A stretch of 64,000 nt of DNA from Microbacterium oleivorans NBRC 103075 (lineage in GTDB: Bacteria; Actinomycetota; Actinomycetes; Actinomycetales; Microbacteriaceae), in the NCBI RefSeq assembly GCF_001552475.1, contig NZ_BCRG01000001.1, positions 124,001 to 188,000 on the forward strand, in the 5' to 3' direction. The first letter of the stretch is position 1; each line of letters opens with the position of its first letter. Below the pieces are notes generated by a model. It saw only the letters and a program-made list of their open reading frames with translations. It was not told the origin of the DNA and did not search any database. Shown in pieces: positions 8,701 through 16,056 of this stretch. The translations under genes were made by a program, and so were the position numbers.

Positions 8701-11154
8701 CAGAATTACAGCGGCTACTGGCGCATCGGCGGCGACAACGGCTGGGAGGGCGCGACCTACTGGACGGGCTCCCTCGACGAGGCCGCGGTCTACCCGACCG
8801 CGCTCACTCCGGCCCAGGTGACGGATCACTTCCGCATCGGATCCGGCGAGCAGGCGCCCAACGGACAGCCTCGGGATGCCGCCTTCACCGCCGATGCGAG
8901 CGGCCTCACCGTCGGATTCACCGGCAGCGCGACGGACCCCGACGGGGACCCCCTCACGTACCAGTGGAACTTCGGCGACGACGCCTCCGACACCGGCGCG
9001 ACGGTTTCGCACCGTTTCGCCGCAGCCGGCACGTACCGCGTGACCCTCACGGTGACGGACGGTCGCGGCGGATCCACTCAGCACGCCGAGGACGTCACGG
9101 TCACCCATGCGGCTCCCGTGGCGGCGTTCACCTCGCAGGCCACGGAGCTGTCGGTGACGACGGATGCCTCGGGCTCGACGGCATCCGACGGTGCGACCCT
9201 GTCGTACGACTGGAACTGGGGCGACGGCTCCGCTCACTCGAGTGGCGCGACGGCTACGCACGCATACACCCAGAACGGCGACTACACGATCACTGTGACG
9301 GTGACCGACAGCCTCGGCGCGACGTCGACGGCTCAGCGCACCGTGTCGGTCGCATCGACGCCGGTACAGACGTTCGTGGCCTCGGATGCCTTCGGCCGGA
9401 CCGTGTCGTCCGGCTGGGGCAGCGCCGATGTCGGCGGTGCGTGGTCCGTGCTGAGCGGCACCACCTCGGTGGCATCCGTCCAGGGCGGCAAGGGTCAGCT
9501 GACGCTCCCGGCGGGACAGACGCGGAACCTCGCGCTGTCGTCGACGGTGCGCGATTCCGAGAGCCGTGTGGACTACACGCTCACCAACGCTCCCTCGGCG
9601 GGCGCGGGATACGTCGGGCTCGGCGCCCGGCGCATCGGCTCGAGCTTCTACAACGTGCGCGTCTGGCACCGTGACACCGGCGCTGTCTGGCTCGTCGCGC
9701 AGCGCGGCAGCACGGTCATCACCTCGAAGGCCGTGAGCGGCCTCACGTGGGCCGCGGGCGACACCTTCTCCCTGCGAGTCGACGTCACGGGCGCCAGCCC
9801 TACGGCGATCCGCGCGAAGGTGTGGAAGCAGGGAGCGACCGAGCCCGCGTCATGGCAGCTCGAGACGACCGACTCCACTGCGGGTATGCAGGAAGCCGGC
9901 GCGCCGGTCTTGCACTACGCCCTCGCCGCAAGCGCGACCTCGCCGGGAACCGTCACCTTCGACAACCTGACGGTTCGCGACACCCAGGGTCCGGCCGTGC
10001 CGAATCAGGCACCGGTAGCGAGCTACACCTCTTCGGCGTCCGGCCTCACCGTCTCGGTGAATGGTTCCGGGTCGACCGATGCAGATGGCTCGATCGCCTC
10101 GTACTCCTGGAAGTGGGGCGACGGCTCAGCTGATTCGACAGGTGCCACGGCTTCGCACACCTACGCATCAGCAGGCGAACGTCAGATCACCCTGACGGTC
10201 GTCGACGATGACGGTGCCACGCACTCCGTGACCAAGACCGTGACCACGACGGCGCCCGCGCCGAACCAGGCGCCGGTGGCGAGCTTCACCTCCTCGGCGT
10301 CCGACCTCACTCTCGCGGTGAACGGTTCGGGGTCGACGGATGCCGACGGTTCGATCGCGTCGTACTCGTGGAACTGGGGCGATTCGACACCGACCTCGTC
10401 GGGCGCCACCGCCTCGCACTCGTACACCGCGGCGGGTACCTACGACGTGGTCCTCACCGTCACCGACGACGACGGCGCAACCCACTCGGCCACGAAGTCC
10501 GTGACGGTCACCGCTCCCGCTCCGGCGGACGTCCTCGCCCGGGACGGCTTCGAGCGGACCGCCACCAACGGATGGGGTGCGGCCGAGGTGGGCGGTGCCT
10601 GGACGATCAGCGGCGGTGCCACCTCCGCGGCGAGCGTCAGCGGGGGGACGGGCAGGTTCGCCCTTGTCGCAGGCGGTACTCGCACGGCGCTGCTCTCGCA
10701 GACTCCGCTGCGGAACTTCACGGCGACGTCCGACTTCACAATCGACGCGGCGCCGGCGACCGGCTCGAGCTACGTCGGCATCGTCGCCCGGCACAACGGC
10801 AGCAGCTACTACGTCGTTCACGCGTGGCTGCGATCCGACGGCAAGGTCTGGCTCGTCGCCCAGCGCGGTTCGACCGTGCTGCAGACGTCGACTCTGAGCG
10901 GTCTCACCTACAAGGCGGGCGACACCTTCGCGCTCAAGGTGGAATCCTCGGGCGCCGCAGGAACGACCGAGCTGCGGGCGAAGTTGTGGACGAAGGGCAC
11001 GACGGAGCCGACGGCGTGGCAGGTCAGTGTCAGCGACACGACGAGTGACCTGCAGGCTGCGGCGCCGGTCGGTGTACGGGCGAACCGTGCGTCGTCCTCG
11101 ACGACTGCGGTGAACGTGTCGGTCGACGACTTCCGGGTCGCGCCGATCGGATGA
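5740..11154 (+). CDS. Giant secreted protein: propeller-like, LamG x2, PKD x4 and two GWG modules
   Basis: 1804 residues. The signal peptide ends near AQAAEP (residue 40). Approximate order: WD/DUF5122-like propeller repeats 45-470 (recurrent VYVGGRF, IYIGGSF blades ending in NG); fibronectin-III-like segment 474-575; LamG/concanavalin-like domains at 575-803 and 813-1037 with near-identical cores (SMETWFKTTST, GSYDRHVY); PKD domains at 1045-1123 and 1125-1206 (WNFGDD, WNWGDG); an about 205-residue module at 1212-1418 starting DAFGRTVSSGWG; two more PKD domains 1423-1593; and a second copy of the module 1598-1804. No LPxTG or transmembrane C-terminus is seen, so it is probably released or bound through its modules. 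Likely role: binding surface glycans or environmental polysaccharide; no enzyme motif was recognised. Coupled to the lipoprotein gene. Confidence 0.85.
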   Translation: MMTRTTTRKPSRLARAVSVLAAAVLVGGGVLAVSPAAQAAEPVSPQTAPLLQRDADVATADALPTVQIDDGYVWAQTTIGTTVYAAGSFKNARAALAAPGTSLTPRSNILAYDITTGNLKSFAPQVNGVIKAIAASPDGSRIYIGGSFNQVNGATRYNFAALDATSGALVSGFSPSVGGTGVYALAATGDTVYVGGRFTQGNGVARGNLAAFSAANGALLSWAPTTDLQVDAMVMEPGNQKVIVAGRFYTVNGVGGQQRGIAALDPATGQTVPWAVTSVIQNGYAEGPNAGRSGIFTLAADAGGVYGTGWTYADVATGNIEGTFAVNAGAGDLRWLADCHGDHYGVYSTGKVVYSTSHTHQCDTVNLWPEQPKRQYRYIEAYTADARGTLSRTPSESNIYKNWAGTPSPSAYAWYPDFTVGSTSGLGQAGLSITGAGDFISVAGEFGSVNNGRYQGIVRFSTKPSTGAKQGPRIATAAWTPSARSISAGEARVQIQANWDRDDMNLTYELRRSGRSTPVATTTVASTWWQRPGIVLKDTDVVAGQTYTYTVVAKDANGNTVQSSPASVTIASQSASAYATAVIDDSASHYWPLGEDSGTAGFDWAGSDDLTVNGATRGLPGQNQTTSTKATDFAGADGSFASTVSSEAGSNTFSVEAWFKTTSTSGGKIIGFGDNSTGTSGSYDRHVYLSNDGRVTFGVYPNSVQTLESGTGYNDGTWHHVVGTLSSAGMTLYLDGALVGGRTDVTSAQGYNGYWKIGGDNTGGWPNGGSSNYLAGSISDVAVYPSALSIDAVNRHYFASGRGTAPAAAPTDAYGKSVYALKPSLYWRLDETTGNAAADASGAGYAYPGTYFGGVTKGAPSALATGAGTSISLSPNGQTGVTGDKQVFNPSTYSMETWFKTTSTNGGKLIGFGSNRTGESGSYDRHVYMSGDGVVKFGVWNGWAGIVQSAPGFNNGAWHHLVATQSAAGMRLYLDGQLVDQNDITTAQNYSGYWRIGGDNGWEGATYWTGSLDEAAVYPTALTPAQVTDHFRIGSGEQAPNGQPRDAAFTADASGLTVGFTGSATDPDGDPLTYQWNFGDDASDTGATVSHRFAAAGTYRVTLTVTDGRGGSTQHAEDVTVTHAAPVAAFTSQATELSVTTDASGSTASDGATLSYDWNWGDGSAHSSGATATHAYTQNGDYTITVTVTDSLGATSTAQRTVSVASTPVQTFVASDAFGRTVSSGWGSADVGGAWSVLSGTTSVASVQGGKGQLTLPAGQTRNLALSSTVRDSESRVDYTLTNAPSAGAGYVGLGARRIGSSFYNVRVWHRDTGAVWLVAQRGSTVITSKAVSGLTWAAGDTFSLRVDVTGASPTAIRAKVWKQGATEPASWQLETTDSTAGMQEAGAPVLHYALAASATSPGTVTFDNLTVRDTQGPAVPNQAPVASYTSSASGLTVSVNGSGSTDADGSIASYSWKWGDGSADSTGATASHTYASAGERQITLTVVDDDGATHSVTKTVTTTAPAPNQAPVASFTSSASDLTLAVNGSGSTDADGSIASYSWNWGDSTPTSSGATASHSYTAAGTYDVVLTVTDDDGATHSATKSVTVTAPAPADVLARDGFERTATNGWGAAEVGGAWTISGGATSAASVSGGTGRFALVAGGTRTALLSQTPLRNFTATSDFTIDAAPATGSSYVGIVARHNGSSYYVVHAWLRSDGKVWLVAQRGSTVLQTSTLSGLTYKAGDTFALKVESSGAAGTTELRAKLWTKGTTEPTAWQVSVSDTTSDLQAAAPVGVRANRASSSTTAVNVSVDDFRVAPIG

Positions 11155-11163
11155 CAATGAGAA

Positions 11164-11207
11164 GGCCCGCCGGTACGCGAACGCGCGTGCGGCGGGCCGC
11201 CTCGTTT
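11164..11207 (+). terminator. Rho-independent-type terminator after the giant secreted protein
   Basis: GGCCCGCCG (11164-11172) pairs perfectly with CGGCGGGCC (11190-11198), with further pairing of the inner GTACGCG / CGCGTGC arms, followed by a short T-containing tail CTCGTTT. It lies 10 nt after the stop and 27 nt before the next gene, so it probably separates the secreted-protein unit from the polymerase operon or lets through only partial transcription. Confidence 0.65.
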
Positions 11208-11224
11208 GGGGGAGGTGAGAACGG

Positions 11225-12529
11225 ATGTCGAACGGGATGCTGGTCATCGCCGCGCTGACGGCGTGCCTCACGGCAGGCCTCGCCGCCATGTTCCTCAGTC
11301 GCGCGCCGAGGCTGAGCTTCGCCGTCTGGATCCTCGCCGCGTTCCTCCTTCCCGTGTGGGTCGGGCTCAATGTGGGCTTCTTCATGTCCGCGATCACGCT
11401 CCTCACCCTCGGCCTTGTCGTGCTTCACAGTGGTCGCTTCCGCCTCGCCGGCCCCGACGTCTTCATGCTGTTGTTCGTCGGCATGATCGCCCTGCTGTTC
11501 GCGGCGAAGCAAGTCGAGTTGACCTACCTCGTCTCGGGCCTCCTGGAGTTGGCCCTTCCGTACTTCTGGGGTCGCATCATCTACGAGCGCGTGGGCTCCC
11601 GCACCGTCGCGGCATGGATCGCGGGCGCCGCCGTGGGCGTTGCGTTCTTGGCGATCATCGAGTTCCTCACCGGGTCGAACTTCTTCGTCCTGATTCCGGG
11701 CTATGAGCCGCTCAGGGCGACGTGGGCTCCGTTGCAGCCCCGCGCGGGGTTCCTGCGCGTCGAGGGCGCCTTCGGTCACTCCATCGCTCTCGGTGGAGTG
11801 CTCGCGATGTCCGCCGCCTTCGTCCTGGCCGCACAGATGCGGGCGTGGGCGAAGATCGTGGGGTTGAGCGTCGTCGGAATCGCCGTCGTCCTCACGTTCA
11901 GCCGAATCGGCATCATCACTTTCGTCCTGTCCGTCGTCCTCTCGATCCTCGTGCTCCGGAGCGTGGGAACGACGACGAGGTGGCTGGTCGCGGGACTCCT
12001 GACTGTCGGGCTGCTCGTCCTGGTGCCGTTCCTCGACACGGTGTTCCTCGACGCGGGCGGCGAAGCCGGGGGAAGCGCGGACTACCGCGGCAGCCTCACG
12101 GTGCTGCTCAGCCAGGTCCACCTGATCGGCGGGGCGACGGGGTGGGAGGATCTGGTCGTCGGCGACGTCTATCTGGGTAGCTTCACGGCGTCGACGGACA
12201 ACGCGTTCATCTCGGTGCTGTTGCGGTACGGATACCTGCCGACCGCGGCGCTGTTCGCCGCTCTCGCGGGTGCCGTCATCTTCGCCATCCGTACTCAGCG
12301 CATGTCGCCGGCCGCCGTGGCGATCGTCGCCCAGCTGCCGGGGCTCTTCGCTGTGGCGTTCATCACCCAGTACGGCGTCCTGCTGTGGTTCGTCGTCGGT
12401 GTCGCGGTGGCCGGTTCGCTCACGTCCTCGACGAAGGAGGCGGATGTGCCGGAGACGGCCGACCGCTCACGCGAGGAGATCATGATCATGGACGGCGCCG
12501 GGTTCGGCTCGTCATCAAGGGGGAGATGA
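11225..12529 (+). CDS. O-antigen ligase/polymerase-like membrane protein (Wzy candidate)
   Basis: 434 residues, almost entirely hydrophobic with about ten to twelve predicted membrane spans and one larger extracytoplasmic loop (roughly residues 270-320: DTVFLDAGGEAGGSADYRGS). GHSIALGGVLAMS, FSRIGIITFVLSVV and a late TDNAFISVLLRYGYLP segment match the pattern of Wzy/O-antigen ligase proteins, which polymerise lipid-linked repeat units outside the membrane. The ribosome binding site GGGGGAGGTGAG before ATG 11225 is strong and lies in a possible CCTC-GTTTGGGG-GAGG hairpin, so access may be controlled. It overlaps the ABC transporter gene by ATGA. Assignment rests on topology and context, since this family is poorly conserved. 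Confidence 0.75.
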   Translation: MSNGMLVIAALTACLTAGLAAMFLSRAPRLSFAVWILAAFLLPVWVGLNVGFFMSAITLLTLGLVVLHSGRFRLAGPDVFMLLFVGMIALLFAAKQVELTYLVSGLLELALPYFWGRIIYERVGSRTVAAWIAGAAVGVAFLAIIEFLTGSNFFVLIPGYEPLRATWAPLQPRAGFLRVEGAFGHSIALGGVLAMSAAFVLAAQMRAWAKIVGLSVVGIAVVLTFSRIGIITFVLSVVLSILVLRSVGTTTRWLVAGLLTVGLLVLVPFLDTVFLDAGGEAGGSADYRGSLTVLLSQVHLIGGATGWEDLVVGDVYLGSFTASTDNAFISVLLRYGYLPTAALFAALAGAVIFAIRTQRMSPAAVAIVAQLPGLFAVAFITQYGVLLWFVVGVAVAGSLTSSTKEADVPETADRSREEIMIMDGAGFGSSSRGR

Positions 12530-14364
12530 GTTTGTCATCACGTCGCGAAGGTAAGCCCAAGAGATCCGTCCTGTCGACGGCGCGGGAGTCGGTCGCCGCA
12601 TGGCGCCGAATCGCGCCCTTCTTCACGAAGTCCCGCGGGAAGATCGTGTTGATCGCGGTGGCTTCCGTGGTTGCGGGTCTTCTCGAAGCAGCGCTCCTGA
12701 CGCTGATAGCCGCCCTCGCCCTCGCCCTCGCGGAGAGCCGCGAGGTCCGGATCGACCTGATCGGGATCGGCGCTGACCTGAGCATTCCGCTGGCGCTGGG
12801 CCTCGGAGTCGCGCTGGCCGTTCTGCGGGGTGTCCTGCAGTTGTGGGTCGCCTACCTGCCGGCCGTCATGAGCGGCCAGGCGATGGTCGACCTCCGCACC
12901 CGGCTCTTCGATGCGTTCGTCGGCGCAGCGTGGCCGTCGAAGGCTTCCGAGCGCGATGGCGGCTTCCAGTCCGTCATGCTCAACCAGGTCCGCGCAACGT
13001 CCGAGACCATCATCCTCATCGCCGGCGTCATCTCCTCGGGCCTGATGTTCCTGAGCCTGCTGGCTTCGGCGGTCGTCATGAGCCCGCCCGCCGCCGCCGT
13101 GATCACTGTCGTGTCGCTCGCCCTCTTCGCCGTGCTCCGCCCCCTCGCCCGGTCACTTCGCAAGAGCTCGACCATCCTGAGCTCGGAGAACATCGAGTAC
13201 GCCAAGACCACCCAGGAGGTGGCGGCCCTCGCCGAGGAGACTGAGGTGTTCGGTGCCAGCACCGCGTACCGCGAGCGCTTCTACTCTCAGCTGCGTGCGG
13301 TCCAGGTGCCGTTCCAGCGAGTCCGTTATCTCTCCGGAGCGGTTCCGGCTCTGTACCAGAGCGTGGCTCTCCTCGTCCTCGTCCTCGCCCTCGGTGTCGT
13401 GGCGCTGCTCGGCGCCGGCAACGTCGCCACGTTGGGTGCAGTCGTCCTGATCCTGGTTCGCGCCGTCACGTACGGGCAGCGCGTGCAGACATCGATCACG
13501 TCGGTCGACGAGAAGCTGCCCTTCGTTCACCACCTCGCGGACGCGATCGAGCGGTACGAATCCCAGCCCCAGGAGACGGGCCGACAGGCGGCCGATCACA
13601 TCGGCGACCTCACCATGAGCGGAGTCGGATTCCGCTACGACCGCGGCGAGGAGGTCCTCCGTGACGTCTCGTTCTCGGTCAAGATGGGCGAGATCATCGG
13701 CATCGTCGGTCCGTCCGGTGCGGGCAAGTCCACGCTCGTCCAGCTTCTGCTCCGGCTCCGGGAGCCGAGCGGCGGTACCTACTCGGTCAACGGAGTTTCG
13801 GCATCCGACATCGACAGGGGCGACTGGCGGCGCATGGTGACGTACGTCCCGCAGTCGCCGCAGCTGTTCTACGGATCCGTCCGCGAGAACATCCGGTTCT
13901 TCCGAGACGACATCGACGACGCGGCGGTCGAGGATGCCGCTCGCCGAGCGCACATCCACGAGGACATCCTGCGCCTGCCCGAGGGGTACGACACGATCGT
14001 GGGAGCACGCGCCTCCCTGGTCTCCGGCGGGCAGCGGCAGCGGATCACGCTCGCCCGCGCCCTCGCCGCGCGTCCGGCCGTCATGATCCTCGACGAGCCG
14101 ACGAGCGCCCTGGACGTCAAGTCCGAGGAATCCGTCCAGGCTTCGTTGCAGGAGCTTGCCGGCGAGACGGTGGTCTTCCTCGTGGCGCACCGCTTGTCGA
14201 CACTGGCGATCTGCGACCGCGTCATGGTGGTCTCGGACGGCACGATTGCGGCCTTCGACACGGCGGAGAACCTCGTCGTGACCAACTCCTACTTCAGCGA
14301 AGTCAGCGCGATATCGGGGCGGGCGGCGACGCCCGGCCTCCCGCGTCGATCGCCGCGGGGCTGA
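12526..14364 (+). CDS. ABC exporter, fused membrane and ATPase domains
   Basis: 612 residues. Six membrane spans in residues 30-330 are followed by a nucleotide-binding domain: Walker A GPSGAGKST near 395, Q-loop YVPQSPQ, signature VSGGQRQRI near 498, Walker B AVMILDEPTSALD near 518 and H-loop VAHRLST. This is a homodimeric type IV exporter (MsbA-like). Within a polysaccharide locus lacking a visible MOP-family Wzx, it may flip the lipid-linked oligosaccharide or export a lipid component; PglK is a precedent for such half-transporters acting as flippases. The substrate assignment is inference. ATG 12526 overlaps the polymerase stop by 4 nt; a GGGGGAG ribosome binding site is immediately upstream. 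The frame is open upstream, but that part overlaps the polymerase gene. Confidence 0.85.
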   Translation: MSLSSRREGKPKRSVLSTARESVAAWRRIAPFFTKSRGKIVLIAVASVVAGLLEAALLTLIAALALALAESREVRIDLIGIGADLSIPLALGLGVALAVLRGVLQLWVAYLPAVMSGQAMVDLRTRLFDAFVGAAWPSKASERDGGFQSVMLNQVRATSETIILIAGVISSGLMFLSLLASAVVMSPPAAAVITVVSLALFAVLRPLARSLRKSSTILSSENIEYAKTTQEVAALAEETEVFGASTAYRERFYSQLRAVQVPFQRVRYLSGAVPALYQSVALLVLVLALGVVALLGAGNVATLGAVVLILVRAVTYGQRVQTSITSVDEKLPFVHHLADAIERYESQPQETGRQAADHIGDLTMSGVGFRYDRGEEVLRDVSFSVKMGEIIGIVGPSGAGKSTLVQLLLRLREPSGGTYSVNGVSASDIDRGDWRRMVTYVPQSPQLFYGSVRENIRFFRDDIDDAAVEDAARRAHIHEDILRLPEGYDTIVGARASLVSGGQRQRITLARALAARPAVMILDEPTSALDVKSEESVQASLQELAGETVVFLVAHRLSTLAICDRVMVVSDGTIAAFDTAENLVVTNSYFSEVSAISGRAATPGLPRRSPRG

Positions 14365-14368
14365 GCTC

Positions 14369-15397
14369 ATGGTCACTGTGTCGTCACGAATGGGGCGCGA
14401 CCGGGTGAGAGCCGTCCGCGGTGACCTGCGCCCCGGGCTCTGGGTCAAGGCCGGCCCGCTCATGTGGCGCCGCATCGGATCGGGATCCGTTCCCGGCCAT
14501 GCTTCGTCGACGAAAGGCGTCGCGTCCGCGCTGACGTCCCGGCAGACGCTCGCCTGGGTGCGTGATCTGCGTCACGCATTCGTCGTCACTCGCGGCTCCG
14601 GCACGGCGGACGCCGCGGTGGCGGCCCACGACGGAGGCACTGTTCTCTTCGACACGGCCGCGCACCGCGTCATCCGGCGTTACGGCAGCGGTCCCGTGAC
14701 GGAGGAGTACGTCCGGATGCGGACGGTATTCACGTCTCACGTCGGTGCGCCCGCCTTCGTGGTGGGCGGCGACAGGGCTTTCCTCGTGGAGGAGCTGGTC
14801 GTGGGCGAGCATCTGCTCGACGTTCCTCCGGCGGCGCGCGTGGCGACCATCCGTCGCTTGATCTCGGAGTACGCGCAGTTGACAGCGGATGCCGGTGCCG
14901 ACGGGCCGGGGCTGCGAGAACTGCTCTCCGGCGTCATCGATGACCTTGATCCGTCGAGCGAGGCCCGATGGAGGGCCGCGGACGTCGGCGATCTGACGGA
15001 CAGGATGTCGTGGATCCCGAGTGCGTACGAAGCGACCGCGAAGAACCTCATGGTCTCGCGGGGGCAGCGGCCGGTCCCGATCGACCTGGGCGACCTCCAG
15101 ATGCAACCGTTCTTCGTCTACCCGCTCGGTGTCCTCATCGCAGCGGGTGGCGAGGTACTCGAGGCGTTCCGCCGCGGCGAGTTCGACGCAGAACTCGCGG
15201 AACTGTGGGCGGCCGCCGGTCTCGAGTGGTCGCGGGATGCGGCTCAGCGTGATGGCGCGCTCGTCGCCCGGGCGGCATTCGCAGCCGTACGTGATCACGA
15301 CGCCGGAATCCCCGGCGGATTTCCGACCCTGTTCGACCAGCGGCTCGCACTGATCGATCCATGGCTCAGCGAGATGCACAGTGGGGGAGTCTTATGA
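14369..15397 (+). CDS. Unrecognised EPS-locus protein, possibly kinase-like fold
   Basis: 342 residues, no signal peptide or membrane segment. The arrangement VIRRYGSGPVTEEYVRMRTVF, then FLVEELVVGEHLLDVPPA, then PVPIDLGDLQMQPFFVYPLG resembles the Lys-Glu/hinge/metal-binding-Asp order of aminoglycoside-phosphotransferase-like kinases. However, no clear catalytic H-x-D-x4-N is visible (SAYEATAKNLMV lies at the expected place, with N but no D). It could be a divergent or inactive kinase-like protein. It sits 4 nt after the ABC exporter and overlaps the phosphatase gene by ATGA, so it is co-translated with components of export control. Function unknown. Confidence 0.7.
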   Translation: MVTVSSRMGRDRVRAVRGDLRPGLWVKAGPLMWRRIGSGSVPGHASSTKGVASALTSRQTLAWVRDLRHAFVVTRGSGTADAAVAAHDGGTVLFDTAAHRVIRRYGSGPVTEEYVRMRTVFTSHVGAPAFVVGGDRAFLVEELVVGEHLLDVPPAARVATIRRLISEYAQLTADAGADGPGLRELLSGVIDDLDPSSEARWRAADVGDLTDRMSWIPSAYEATAKNLMVSRGQRPVPIDLGDLQMQPFFVYPLGVLIAAGGEVLEAFRRGEFDAELAELWAAAGLEWSRDAAQRDGALVARAAFAAVRDHDAGIPGGFPTLFDQRLALIDPWLSEMHSGGVL

Positions 15398-16047
15398 CCT
15401 ACGGGGTGCTCTTCCTCTGCCACGCCAACGTCTGCCGATCGCGGTTGATGGAACACGAGTTCCGCGCCGCGGAGAAGGCCGAAGGCGACGAGCGATGGCC
15501 TGCGGCCAGCGCAGGCGTCGCAGCGGCGGTCGGGCACTCGCCGTGCGAGGAGGTCGTCGCCCTTGCGGCGGAATCGCCTCTCGGGGCCCGGTCCCGGCGA
15601 GCCGACCGGGGTGCCGTCCAGCTCGACCACGGTCTTCTCCAGGAAGCCGGCCTGGTCATCACGGCGACGCGGGCCGAACGCGCTGAAGTGGCGTTGCTCC
15701 TGCCTGCCATGCGCTCGCGGACGTACACGCTGCGAGAGGCGGTCGCGCTCGCTCAGATCGAGCCGCTGACCGCCGCCACCCGTACGGGTGCGACCCCGGG
15801 GGACGTCCTCACCGCGTTCGCCGAGTCCCTCGATCGCCATCGCGGCAGCGTTCGTGCGGAGAACAAGACCAGCCGGAGCCACTGGCTGCACCGCCGCGGT
15901 CGCGCCGACGATGTCGACATCGCGGACGCGCACCACCGGCGCGCGCGTGATCACCAGCGGGCCCTTCGGACGGTGCAGGTGGAGACCATCGCGCTGCACG
16001 CTCAGCTGAGCGCGTTCGCGCAGCGCCTTCAGCTGCTCGGTTCCTGA
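15394..16047 (+). CDS. Low-molecular-weight protein tyrosine phosphatase-like (Wzb type)
   Basis: 217 residues. The active-site loop appears at once: VLFLCHANVCRSRL gives C-x5-R with the nucleophilic Cys near residue 9, in the family position. The usual late DP(Y/F) general-acid motif seems to be replaced by DVDIADAHHRRARDH, where the Asp is kept but Pro is Ala. Members dephosphorylate the tyrosine autokinase that controls polysaccharide chain length. The autokinase gene lies convergently 9 nt downstream. ATG 15394 overlaps the preceding stop (ATGA) and has GGGGGAG upstream. The protein is longer than the usual 140-180 residues, mainly through a mid-insert and the C-terminal helix. Confidence 0.8.
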   Translation: MTYGVLFLCHANVCRSRLMEHEFRAAEKAEGDERWPAASAGVAAAVGHSPCEEVVALAAESPLGARSRRADRGAVQLDHGLLQEAGLVITATRAERAEVALLLPAMRSRTYTLREAVALAQIEPLTAATRTGATPGDVLTAFAESLDRHRGSVRAENKTSRSHWLHRRGRADDVDIADAHHRRARDHQRALRTVQVETIALHAQLSAFAQRLQLLGS

Positions 16048-16056
16048 TCGTCGCGC

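Noticed and set aside
7680..8850. Long direct DNA similarity within the giant gene
   Set aside because: It reflects two tandem LamG domains in the protein, not a mobile or CRISPR repeat.
7654..9669. A 671-codon minus-strand open frame
   Set aside because: It lies wholly inside the secreted LamG/PKD gene and has no recognisable domain; the sense frame has clear repeats.
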